Of a stretch of 64,000 nt of DNA, positions 17,601 through 25,135 are shown one piece after another. A model generated the notes under the pieces. The model did no database searches, was not told the DNA's origin, and saw only the letters and a program-made list of their open reading frames with translations. Position 1 is the stretch's first letter. The number at the start of each line of letters is the position of its first letter. The stretch lies in assembly GCA_017433825.1 (NCBI GenBank), contig JAFRGL010000003.1, positions 1-64,000 on the forward strand, in the 5' to 3' direction. A program made the position numbers and the translations under genes. Source of the DNA: Eubacterium sp. (GTDB lineage Bacteria > Bacillota > Clostridia > Lachnospirales > Lachnospiraceae).

Positions 17601-19544
17601 TCAGATTCTTCCTACATTGTTCGCGACGGAATAGGCGGCCGCCGTGGCGCTCATGATATTCTTCGGTCCGATGCAGTCGCCGATCTGGTAGAATTCAGGC
17701 GCGCAGTACCGCAAAGCCGCAGCCTCCTCGTACAAAGGCTTCTGGCCCACCGCGTAAAGCACCGTATCCGCGGCAAATACCTTTTCGCCGTCTGCCGTGG
17801 AGCAGCGGACGCCGTCCGCGGTAATCTCTTCCGCCTTTGTGGAAAGCTGCAGGTTAATGCCGTATTTCGCGATTTCCACATCCAGCGCCTTCACCTGAAG
17901 CATGTTGCCGCCGTGGTTGATATGATCCAGCATTTCCACGATGGTGACCTTGCGGCCGTTCATGGCGAGGTAAATACCCAGCTCAACGCCCACCAGGCCT
18001 GCGCCTAAAATGACCGCGTTTTCTTTTACCTTATCCGTATTTACATACACGTCTTCCGCGCTGAATACGTTTTCCCTGTCAATACCGGGGATGGCCGGCT
18101 TCACCGGCACCGCGCCAAAGGCCGCGATAATGGCGTCCGGTTTGATTTCCGCTGCCAGATCTTCCGTCACCGGGGTGTTCAGCCGGACTTCCACGCCGGC
18201 TTTTTCGACCTGGCGCTTCTGGAATTCGATATATTCTCCCAGGCGGGCCTTGAAGGGCACCTTCTCCTCACAGAGGATTGCGCCGCCTAAGCGTCCGCTC
18301 TTCTCGCACAGGATGACTTCGTGGCCGCGCTGTGCACAGGTAAGGGCCGCCTGCATGCCGGCAATGCCGCCGCCCGCGATAAGGACTTTCTTTTTATGGG
18401 CGGCCGGAAGGGCCATTTTGTATTCTTCCTCATGGCCGATTTCCGGATTAATGGCGCATTTGAACTGGCCTTCCGTCATCAGGTTGGAGAAGCAGGCCAG
18501 GCAGCGCATGCATCTGCGGATTTCATCGTCCCGGCCGGTGCGGGCTTTTAACGGGATGTCCGGATCAGCCATCAGGCCGCGGGCGATTTCCACCACGTCA
18601 GCCTGGCCGGAAGCGATAATTTCCTCCATCTGCTCCGGCAGCACCAGGGCGCCGACGGTGGCGACAGGGGTTTTCACATGCTTTTTAATCTCCGCGGCGT
18701 ATTTCACATTGACGCCGTCGGGCAGGAACATGGACGGATGGGTGACGGTAAATACTTCATCCACTTCATGGCTGCCGGCGGATACATGGATGAGGTCGCA
18801 GTGACCCTCCAGCTGCTTTGCCACAGCGATGCCGGTTTCGATATCGAAGCCGCCGTCATAGCATTCCGAGCCGGAAATACGCACTTCAACGGGGAATTTC
18901 GGGCCTACGGCCCTGCGGATGGCGTCCAGGGTGCCTATGAGCATCCTGGTACGGTTTTCGATCGGTTCCCCTCCCCACTTGTCCGTCCTGGTGTTGATAT
19001 AAGGGGAAATGAACTGGTGGAACAGCCAGCCGTGGCCGGCGTGCACGATCACCATGCCGAAGCCGCACTGCTTCGCATAAAGCGCCGCATCGGCGAACAT
19101 CTTCATGACGTCGTAAATCTGCTCCTCGTTCATGGCATAGACGGGCCGTTCGCCCGGAATGTCCACTGGGCCGTAACCGGGCTGGGGCGGATCGCTGCTT
19201 CTTCCTGCATACATGCCGGAATGAGTGAGCTCGGCCGCACAGACCGCACCCTGGCGGCGGACCGCGTCAGCCACCCTTGCCAGTCCGTGGTGCTGCATTT
19301 TGTCATCCATGCTGATGTGGTGCACCGCGCCTGAAACCCTGGTGGAAACCACGCATTCGCCAACGGCTACGGAAGCCGCGCCGCCCATGGCTTTTCTTTC
19401 ATAATAATATGCCGCCTCTGCCGGCATGGTGCCGAAGCGGTCATTGTCCTGGAAACCGGTAGGCGCCGCGAAGATGCGGTTCCGGAACCAGGTGCCGCCG
19501 AGCTGAATCGGCGTAAAAAGATTCGGGTATTTAAACTGATCCAT
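17601..19544 (-). CDS. Fe-S flavin oxidoreductase (2,4-dienoyl-CoA / enoate reductase family)
   Basis: 647 residues. N-terminal FMN TIM barrel of the old yellow enzyme family, [4Fe-4S] Cys set CMRCLACF...C near 347-365, then an FAD/NAD(P)H domain with GGGIAGMQAALTCAQRG (about 391-407) and GAGLVGVELGIYLA. This is the build of 2,4-dienoyl-CoA reductase, 2-enoate reductase and the bile-acid enzymes BaiCD/BaiH; the substrate cannot be told. Follows trxA by 53 bases in the same direction. Confidence 0.9.
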   Translation of the reverse strand: MDQFKYPNLFTPIQLGGTWFRNRIFAAPTGFQDNDRFGTMPAEAAYYYERKAMGGAASVAVGECVVSTRVSGAVHHISMDDKMQHHGLARVADAVRRQGAVCAAELTHSGMYAGRSSDPPQPGYGPVDIPGERPVYAMNEEQIYDVMKMFADAALYAKQCGFGMVIVHAGHGWLFHQFISPYINTRTDKWGGEPIENRTRMLIGTLDAIRRAVGPKFPVEVRISGSECYDGGFDIETGIAVAKQLEGHCDLIHVSAGSHEVDEVFTVTHPSMFLPDGVNVKYAAEIKKHVKTPVATVGALVLPEQMEEIIASGQADVVEIARGLMADPDIPLKARTGRDDEIRRCMRCLACFSNLMTEGQFKCAINPEIGHEEEYKMALPAAHKKKVLIAGGGIAGMQAALTCAQRGHEVILCEKSGRLGGAILCEEKVPFKARLGEYIEFQKRQVEKAGVEVRLNTPVTEDLAAEIKPDAIIAAFGAVPVKPAIPGIDRENVFSAEDVYVNTDKVKENAVILGAGLVGVELGIYLAMNGRKVTIVEMLDHINHGGNMLQVKALDVEIAKYGINLQLSTKAEEITADGVRCSTADGEKVFAADTVLYAVGQKPLYEEAAALRYCAPEFYQIGDCIGPKNIMSATAAAYSVANNVGRI

Positions 19545-19597
19545 GAAAGCCTCCCCCTTTTAACAAGTGCTTTCTGCTTCCAGGTATCCGTATGCGC

Positions 19598-19909
19598 TTA
19601 AAGCAGCGCGGTGAGGTTTTCCTTGGGCACGAATCCGATGGATGTGCCGGTCAGTTTGCCGTTCTTGAAAACCATAATTGTGGGAATGCTCTGAATCTTG
19701 AAAGCCATGGCCAGCTCCCTTTCATCATCGGTGTTGACCTTGCCCACCTTTACGGTGTCCTTGTATTCTTCCGCAATCTCCGCAACCACCGGCGCCAGCA
19801 TCTTGCAGGGGCCGCACCAGCTTGCCCAGAAATCCACCAGAACGGTCTTGTCGCTCTTTATTACTTCTTCTTCGAAATTATCCTTGGTAAGGGTTACTTC
19901 CAGTGCCAT
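19598..19909 (-). CDS. trxA: Thioredoxin
   Basis: 103 residues with the active site WCGPCK at about 30-35, cis-Pro in SIPTI, and normal thioredoxin length. Cytoplasmic dithiol reductant. Upstream of the flavin oxidoreductase; AAGGAGG precedes the start. Confidence 0.95.
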   Translation of the reverse strand: MALEVTLTKDNFEEEVIKSDKTVLVDFWASWCGPCKMLAPVVAEIAEEYKDTVKVGKVNTDDERELAMAFKIQSIPTIMVFKNGKLTGTSIGFVPKENLTALL

Positions 19910-19983
19910 TTTGTGTTCCTCCTTTTATAAACTTTTTAAATGTGTGAAGTTGACTGTTTTCTGTTTGTATCTGTCTCTGCGTT

Positions 19984-20403
19984 TCAGCCTGCGCATCCGC
20001 TGCAGCCTTCCGCATCGTCGCCGCAGCCCGCGCATCCGGCGCAGCAGCTGCCGCATCCTGACGCTTCCTCATGGGAATGACAGGTAATGCCCTCATCGTA
20101 CATCAGAGTGCCTGCCAGCAGGTCATCCATTGCCTTGTCGGCCTGGCCCTTGATGCCGCCGTAGGCCAGAATGCCGGAATCCCGGAGCATCAGGAAAGCA
20201 TCCTTTCCGATGCCGCCGCAAAGCACTGCCGTAACGCCTGCCTTGGTCAGGAGGTCGGCAGCCGCCTCATGGCCGGGACCTGTTACGGGAAGCAGGTAGG
20301 AATCCACCAGCTCCTTGTTGACAACGACATAAATCTTAAACTGCTCGGAATGTCCGAAATGCTGATCGATCTCTCCCTGGTTATAGGGAATAGCTATTCT
20401 CAT
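19984..20403 (-). CDS. NifX/NifB-type dinitrogenase iron-molybdenum cofactor family protein with Cys-rich tail
   Basis: 139 residues. Residues 1-105 match the small NifX-like fold (MRIAIPYNQGEIDQHFGHSE start, VLCGGIGKDAF motif) that binds Fe-S or FeMo-co precursors. The C-terminus is unusually Cys/Gly-rich: nine Cys in the last 27 residues, probably a metal or cluster site. No nitrogenase genes are near, so a general Fe-S handling role is more likely. A promoter overlapped by a palindrome lies upstream. Confidence 0.85.
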   Translation of the reverse strand: MRIAIPYNQGEIDQHFGHSEQFKIYVVVNKELVDSYLLPVTGPGHEAAADLLTKAGVTAVLCGGIGKDAFLMLRDSGILAYGGIKGQADKAMDDLLAGTLMYDEGITCHSHEEASGCGSCCAGCAGCGDDAEGCSGCAG

Positions 20404-20480
20404 GGTGCAAAACTCTCCTTTTGTATCTGTTTTTACGGTTTCCGCGCGTTCATCCGCCGGAAGCCGAAACTTTTAAATGT

Positions 20481-20505
20481 ATTATATCACAGAATTTTCT
20501 GATAT
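20481..20505 (-). promoter_or_regulatory. Promoter/operator of the NifX-like gene
   Basis: Minus-strand TATAAT at 20481-20486, overlapped by a near-palindrome ATATCA-N10-TGATAT (20484-20505). Suggests a regulator that blocks this promoter. Confidence 0.45.
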
Positions 20506-20597
20506 AAAACAGCTTTTCGAAAGAAAATGATAATTTTTACTGTTTTGTTGTCTTCCGGCCTGTCCTGCCGGAAACAGCCCTGTATTTTTAGTTTATT

Positions 20598-20655
20598 GGT
20601 TTAAAGCGCAGCAGTTTAAAGCGCTGCGGTTTAAAGCGCTGCGGTTTAAAGCGAC
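20598..20655 (+). repeat. Four tandem 15-bp repeats upstream of the importer promoter
   Basis: Four units close to GTTTAAAGCGCTGCG with a 15-base period. Each contains the palindromes TTTAAA and AGCGCT (the last two units diverge at the end). They end 12 bases before the -35 hexamer. Confidence 0.85.
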
Positions 20656-20667
20656 GAAAATTTTTCA

Positions 20668-20696
20668 TTGACACCGGCGTGCTGCGGTGCTATACT
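20668..20696 (+). promoter_or_regulatory. Promoter of the importer binding protein gene
   Basis: TTGACA (20668-20673), 17 bases, TATACT (20691-20696). Confidence 0.85.
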
Positions 20697-20735
20697 CCAA
20701 AAACAGTAATTCTATAGTAATAAGGAGAAATTATT

Positions 20736-21725
20736 ATGAAAAAGAAAATATTCGCAATTGCAGCTGCTGCAGTACTGTCTCTTTCCCTGGCAGCCTGCGG
20801 TTCCGGCGGCGCAGATTCCGCCGATTCCGGTTCTGCCTCCGGTGAGAAAAAATACGTGGTAGGTGTCTGCCAGCTTGTACAGCACGAAGCGCTGGATGCC
20901 GCCACGGCTGGTTTTGAACAGGCCCTTATTGACGAACTGGGCGATGCGGTCCAGTTTGACGAGCAGAATGCTTCCGGTGAAGCTGCCAACTGCTCCACCA
21001 TCATCAACGGCTTTCTTTCCAAGGATGTGGACCTCATTATGGCAAATGCCACACCTGCCCTGACCGCGGCCGCTTCCGCCACCAGCGAAGTTCCGATTCT
21101 GGGCACTTCCGTAACTGCCTATTCCGCAGCCCTTGACCTTGACGACGCCACCTTCACAGGCGTTGTAGGCGGCAACATTTCCGGCACCTCCGATCTTCCG
21201 CCCCTGGATCAGCAGGCGAAGATGATCATTGACTGGGTTCCGGATGCCAAGACCGCAGGCATCATTTACTGCACCGCGGAGGCCAACAGCGCATACCAGG
21301 TAAAGGTTATTTCCGAAGAGCTGGCCAACCTTGGCGTTTCCGTAAAAGAATACTCCTTCACGGACTCCAACGATATCGCTTCCGTTACCACCAAGGCTGT
21401 CGGCGAAGTTGACGTTATCTACCTTCCCACCGACAACACCGTTGCTTCCAACACCGAGACCATCGCCAACATCGTAATCCCGGCCAAGGTTCCGGTTATC
21501 GCAGGCGAAGTCGGCATCATGAGCAGCTGCGGCATTGCCTCCCTGTCCATCAGCTACTATGACCTGGGCTACACCACCGGCAAGATGGCCGCGAAGATTC
21601 TGACCGGCGAAGCCAACATCTCCGAGATGCCCATTGAGTACACCGACGTAACAGCCGTATACAACGCTGACCTCTGCAGCCAGTACGGCATCACCCCGCT
21701 GGACGGTTACGTACCCGCGGAATAA
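20736..21725 (+). CDS. ABC importer substrate-binding lipoprotein (TrpX/ABC_sub_bind family)
   Basis: 329 residues. Lipobox LAAC (Cys about 21), then a two-lobed periplasmic-binding fold beginning YVVGVCQLVQHEALDAA, with GTSVT and PTDNTV motifs typical of the family whose characterised members bind tryptophan or tyrosine. Short Ser/Ala linker after the Cys. AAGGAG precedes the ATG. Ligand not shown by the sequence; other members bind unrelated small molecules. Confidence 0.88.
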   Translation: MKKKIFAIAAAAVLSLSLAACGSGGADSADSGSASGEKKYVVGVCQLVQHEALDAATAGFEQALIDELGDAVQFDEQNASGEAANCSTIINGFLSKDVDLIMANATPALTAAASATSEVPILGTSVTAYSAALDLDDATFTGVVGGNISGTSDLPPLDQQAKMIIDWVPDAKTAGIIYCTAEANSAYQVKVISEELANLGVSVKEYSFTDSNDIASVTTKAVGEVDVIYLPTDNTVASNTETIANIVIPAKVPVIAGEVGIMSSCGIASLSISYYDLGYTTGKMAAKILTGEANISEMPIEYTDVTAVYNADLCSQYGITPLDGYVPAE

Positions 21726-21746
21726 TCCGCGTTTCGTCTTTTACCG

Positions 21747-21775
21747 TTGACTTGACCCGGTCAGGGTGATATAGT
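21747..21775 (+). promoter_or_regulatory. Second promoter between binding protein and permease genes
   Basis: TTGACT (21747-21752), 17 bases, TATAGT (21770-21775), 22 bases after the binding protein stop codon. It would transcribe the permease and ATPase separately, through a leader of about 275 bases. Confidence 0.65.
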
Positions 21776-21789
21776 TTAGTTCAGTTTAA

Positions 21790-22025
21790 ACGCCGGGAAC
21801 GTATATCGCTTTCGTTCCCGGCGAAAAAGGATGAAATCATGACCAGCGTTCTGAACGAATTAAACTCCACAAGGAAATACTTTTTCGGCTTTACCGGCGC
21901 CCGCGAAAACGCGGGTGTGTTTTGCTGTACAAAACCATAACCGGTATCCGTAAAGGGAGTTATATTCTGTCGCAGGGTAAGTTTTAAGCGGTTCTGCTCC
22001 TTAACGGACAGAACCGCTTTTTTTA
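21790..22025 (+). promoter_or_regulatory. Attenuator-like leader of the permease gene
   Basis: First a GC-rich hairpin CGCCGGGAACG (21790-21800) / CGTTCCCGGCG (21812-21822). Then a ribosome site and 33-codon frame. Then a terminator-type hairpin AGCGGTTCTG (21987-21996) / CAGAACCGCT (22009-22018) with seven T. The permease starts 33 bases later. The order promoter-small ORF-terminator-gene is that of an attenuator. No T-box signature was found. Confidence 0.5.
21839..21940 (+). CDS. Possible 33-residue leader peptide
   Basis: ATG at 21839 follows AAAAAGGA at a workable distance; the frame codes a 33-residue peptide containing KYFFGF and a Cys pair, ending TAA at 21940, before the terminator hairpin. 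No homology known to me. It may be a regulatory leader peptide or chance. Confidence 0.35.
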   Translation: MTSVLNELNSTRKYFFGFTGARENAGVFCCTKP

Positions 22026-22057
22026 ACAGAAATCCAAGGATAAAGGAATCTTTAACA

Positions 22058-23017
22058 ATGAATGTGCTGACTTCACTTTTCAACGCGCTGCCCGGCGCAA
22101 TCTCCCAGGGCCTTATCTGGGGACTGATGGCACTGGGCGTGTACATCACCTTCCGGGTTTTAAACACGTCGGACCTGACCGTTGACGGCTCTCTCGCCAC
22201 CGGCGGCGCCGTCTGCGTCATGCTGATCCGCGGCGGTTTTGCCCCCTGGGCTGCCGTACTGCTTGCCATCTGCGCGGGCCTTATCGCGGGTCTGGCCACC
22301 GGTCTTTTAAATACCGTCTGCGGCATTCCGGCCATACTTGCCGGTATTCTGACCCAGCTTTCCCTGTATTCCATAAACTTAAGGATTATGCAGAGCAAGG
22401 CCAACCAGGCGGTATCCGTGGATAAATACAAACTTCTGATTTCATCCCGTTATGTCCGTGAATTTTCCTTCAGGAACCCCATTATTTTCCTGATTATCAT
22501 CTGCGTGGTGATTATTGCCCTGCTGTACATTTTCTTCGGTACCGAGCTGGGAAGCGCCATCCGTGCCACCGGCACCAACCAGAACATGGCCAGGGCCCAG
22601 GGCATCAATACGAAGTTCAACACCGTCCTGGGATTCATGATTGCCAACGCCCTGGTTTCCCTTGCCGGCGCGCTGCTGGCCCAGTACCAGGGTTCGGCGG
22701 ACGTCAACATGGGCCGCGGCGCCATCGTTATCGGCCTGGCGGCGGTCATCATCGGCGAAGTCATTTTCGGCAAAATATTCATCAACTTTGCGCTGCGCCT
22801 CCTGGCGGTTATCATCGGCGCGGTTATTTACTACATCGTACTCCAGATCATACTGGGTCTGGGCTTGAACACCAACGACCTGAAGCTTCTGACTGCCATT
22901 CTGGTGGCCATTTTCCTGGCAATCCCCTATATCAAGGGAAAGGTTGCGCCGAAGAAGGTCCACATCCCGCAGCCGGAACCTGCTGCGGCTGAACAGGGGG
23001 GTGAAAAAGATGCTTGA
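22058..23017 (+). CDS. ABC importer permease
   Basis: 319 residues, about eight to nine hydrophobic segments, belonging to the permease family that pairs with TrpX-type binding proteins (start MNVLTSLFNALPGAISQGLIW, internal GTELGSAIRATG coupling region). Its last eight bases overlap the ATPase start, so both are translated together. AAGGA lies upstream of the ATG. Confidence 0.88.
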   Translation: MNVLTSLFNALPGAISQGLIWGLMALGVYITFRVLNTSDLTVDGSLATGGAVCVMLIRGGFAPWAAVLLAICAGLIAGLATGLLNTVCGIPAILAGILTQLSLYSINLRIMQSKANQAVSVDKYKLLISSRYVREFSFRNPIIFLIIICVVIIALLYIFFGTELGSAIRATGTNQNMARAQGINTKFNTVLGFMIANALVSLAGALLAQYQGSADVNMGRGAIVIGLAAVIIGEVIFGKIFINFALRLLAVIIGAVIYYIVLQIILGLGLNTNDLKLLTAILVAIFLAIPYIKGKVAPKKVHIPQPEPAAAEQGGEKDA

Positions 23018-23759
23018 AGTCAAAAACGTCTATAAAACCTTCAACCCCGGCACGGTAAACGCCCGTACCGCCTTAAACAACATGAGCATCACCTTAAAGG
23101 ACGGTGACTTTGTCACGGTTATCGGCGGCAACGGTGCAGGCAAATCCACCCTCCTAAACGCGGTGGCCGGCACCTATCCGGTGGATTCGGGCACCATAAC
23201 CCTAAACGGCCGTGATATCACCCACCTGGCAGAGCACAAGCGTGCGAAATATCTGGGCCGCGTGTTCCAGGATCCCATGATGGGCACCGCGCCGACCATG
23301 CAGATTGACGAAAATCTGGCACTGGCCGCCCGCAGGGGCGACAGCCGTACGCTCCGCTGGGGAATCACAGCCGCCGAGCGCGACAAATACCATGAGCTGT
23401 TAAAAATTCTGGATCTGGGCCTGGAGGACCGGCTTTCCGCCAAGGTAGGACTGCTCTCCGGCGGACAGCGGCAGGCACTGACGCTTCTGATGGCCACCTT
23501 AAAGAAGCCGGATCTGCTGCTTCTGGATGAACATACGGCAGCCCTTGACCCGAAAACCGCGGCCAAGGTGCTGGAGCTTTCCCAGAAAATCGTGGAACAG
23601 AACCATCTGACCACACTGATGATTACCCACAACATGCGTGACGCGCTGGCCGTGGGCAACCGTCTGGTCATGGTGGAGGACGGCCATGTGGTCATGGACG
23701 TGTCCGGCGAGGAAAAACAGCATCTGTCCGTACGGGATCTGATTGAACGGTTCAGCTGA
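23010..23759 (+). CDS. ABC importer ATPase
   Basis: 249 residues from the ATG at 23010, which overlaps the permease end. Walker A GGNGAGKST near 38-46, Q-loop VFQDP, signature LLSGGQRQAL near 150, Walker B LLLLDEHTAALD (His replaces the Pro of DEPT), switch His in ITHNM. DEHTAALD is common in this importer family. Energises uptake together with the two upstream genes. Confidence 0.92.
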   Translation: MLEVKNVYKTFNPGTVNARTALNNMSITLKDGDFVTVIGGNGAGKSTLLNAVAGTYPVDSGTITLNGRDITHLAEHKRAKYLGRVFQDPMMGTAPTMQIDENLALAARRGDSRTLRWGITAAERDKYHELLKILDLGLEDRLSAKVGLLSGGQRQALTLLMATLKKPDLLLLDEHTAALDPKTAAKVLELSQKIVEQNHLTTLMITHNMRDALAVGNRLVMVEDGHVVMDVSGEEKQHLSVRDLIERFS

Positions 23760-23858
23760 TTGCCGGATTAATCCCTTTAGTAAAAAAAATACCGCACGGA
23801 ATTACAAGCCTCCGTCCGGAAACAAAAAGTAATACACAACGAAAGAAAGGAGACAACC

Positions 23859-24383
23859 ATGGAATTTACAGAACTGATTAAAGAACGCCGGAGCATCCGG
23901 AAATACTGCGCACCCGCGGCACATGAAGATATTGTGGAAATTTTAAAGCAGGCCCAGATGTCACCCACCTGGAAAAACCTGCAGGCCTACAAAAGCTACG
24001 TGGTGGACAGTGAAAAGCTGGAGGATTTCCGTGCAAAAGCCCTGCCCGTCTTCAACGCGAACAGCTCCGCCAACGCCGTGCTTATCGTTTCCACCTACAT
24101 CCGCGATCTGGTAAGCTTTGAAAACGGCCAGCCCATCAATGAACTGGGCAACGGCTGGGCAGCCTACGACGCAGGCCTGCATGACGCCTATCTGATTCTG
24201 GCGGCGAAAAACGCCGGCTACGACACCCTCATCATGGGCATCCGCAACGCCGATGCCATCCGCGCCGAGCTTTCCATTCCGGATACGGAAGAGATTGTCT
24301 CCGTCATTGCTCTGGGCAAACGCGACCAGGAACCCGCCTTCCGTCCCAGGAAAGAACTGGAGGAAGTGGCGAAGTTCTTCTGA
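23859..24383 (+). CDS. Nitroreductase family protein
   Basis: 174 residues. FMN-binding start RRSIRKY (about 10-16), central AYDAGLHDAYLILAAKNAGYDT and a C-terminal basic R-K-x-x-E-E motif, as in small NADH-dependent nitroreductases. Reduces nitro-aromatics or flavins in vitro in relatives; the natural substrate is unknown. AAAGGAGA precedes the ATG. Confidence 0.88.
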   Translation: MEFTELIKERRSIRKYCAPAAHEDIVEILKQAQMSPTWKNLQAYKSYVVDSEKLEDFRAKALPVFNANSSANAVLIVSTYIRDLVSFENGQPINELGNGWAAYDAGLHDAYLILAAKNAGYDTLIMGIRNADAIRAELSIPDTEEIVSVIALGKRDQEPAFRPRKELEEVAKFF

Positions 24384-24400
24384 TTTTAAAAAATGAGTAG

Positions 24401-24442
24401 AAATAATGCGCAATATTTTACTTAAAATATTGCGCATTATTT
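24401..24442. repeat. 42-base inverted repeat: terminator and toxin-antitoxin operator
   Basis: Two perfect 20-base arms (24401-24420 and 24423-24442), each containing AATGCGCAATATT or its complement, separated by CT. It follows the nitroreductase gene and ends in TTTTGTC, so it can act as a terminator. Its right arm also contains the likely -35 (TTGCGC, 24430-24435) of the toxin-antitoxin promoter. Confidence 0.8.
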
Positions 24443-24458
24443 TGTCTTTTGTTATAAT
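24430..24458 (+). promoter_or_regulatory. Toxin-antitoxin promoter
   Basis: TTGCGC, 17 bases, perfect TATAAT (24453-24458). The -35 is buried in the inverted repeat, which fits autorepression. Confidence 0.6.
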
Positions 24459-24500
24459 TGGTCCGGGGAATAAATCTTGTACAGAAAGGAATACCGCTGT

Positions 24501-24764
24501 ATGGCAACGATTAATCCGGTTTCTGATTTGAGAAATTATAAAAAAGTTTTGAACATGGTGAAAGAAGGCTCGCCCGTCTATCTGACGGTAAACGGAAGAG
24601 GGAAATACACCATCCGGACGATTGAGGAAGATGCGGAATTTGAAGAGGCGAAGGCGATGCTCCGGCTGATGTGTGAACTGAACACCGGCAGAGCCTCCGG
24701 TGAAAAAGAAGGTTATATTTCCGCAGAGGACATCCGGGCGCATTTCAGAGGCAAACTGCAATGA
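24501..24764 (+). CDS. Antitoxin of the Phd/YefM type
   Basis: 87 residues from the ATG at 24501 (AGAAAGGA ten bases upstream). N-terminal MATINPVSDLRNYKKVL and VYLTVNGRGKYTI match the Phd/YefM DNA-binding fold; the acidic helical C-terminus is the expected toxin-binding part. Overlaps the toxin gene by four bases (ATGA). Confidence 0.85.
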   Translation: MATINPVSDLRNYKKVLNMVKEGSPVYLTVNGRGKYTIRTIEEDAEFEEAKAMLRLMCELNTGRASGEKEGYISAEDIRAHFRGKLQ

Positions 24765-25087
24765 AATACACCGTTGTATATTCACCGAAAGCGCTCAAAG
24801 ACCTGGACCGGGTCTGGGATGAAGTATTTACGGCTTCTGCCGACATCACCGTCACCGGCCGGTATCTGGATGATTTACTGGATAAGGTAGACGAAAAGCC
24901 GGCATTTCCCTTTTTCGGCAAACCGCTGTACTACCAGGAAAATTTTACCGGCTATTATATGATCATTTTCAAGGCATATCTGGTTTTTTACCGTCTCGAC
25001 AACCATACCCTGTTTGTTGACAGAGTTCTCTACGGAAAAAGCGACTGTCTCCGTTTTCTGAACCTGTCCCCGGAAGATATAAAATGA
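24761..25087 (+). CDS. RelE/ParE superfamily toxin
   Basis: 108 residues beginning MKYTVVYSPKALKDLDRVWDE, the ParE/RelE start, with the C-terminal FYRLDNHTLFVDRVLYGKSD strand-strand segment that carries the Arg of the family. May poison gyrase (ParE) or cleave mRNA (RelE); the sequence does not decide. Antitoxin-first, overlapping arrangement is standard. Confidence 0.85.
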   Translation: MKYTVVYSPKALKDLDRVWDEVFTASADITVTGRYLDDLLDKVDEKPAFPFFGKPLYYQENFTGYYMIIFKAYLVFYRLDNHTLFVDRVLYGKSDCLRFLNLSPEDIK

Positions 25088-25135
25088 CGGCCGCGTATGC
25101 GGCCGTTTTTTACTGCCCGTATTCTTTATGCAGCA

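Larger units (their letters stand above)
20404..20735. other. Divergent intergenic region
   Basis: This 332-base gap holds the nifX-like promoter and palindrome, a TTCCGGC/GCCGGAA hairpin near 20552-20573, a short tandem repeat array and the importer promoter, each listed separately. No coding sequence seen. Confidence 0.7.

Noticed and set aside
20404-20735. Possible T-box or other known riboswitch before the TrpX-like importer
   Set aside because: I looked for the T-box sequence and for a long leader; the promoter at 20668-20696 leaves only about 35 bases before the gene, and no T-box consensus is present here or in the internal leader.
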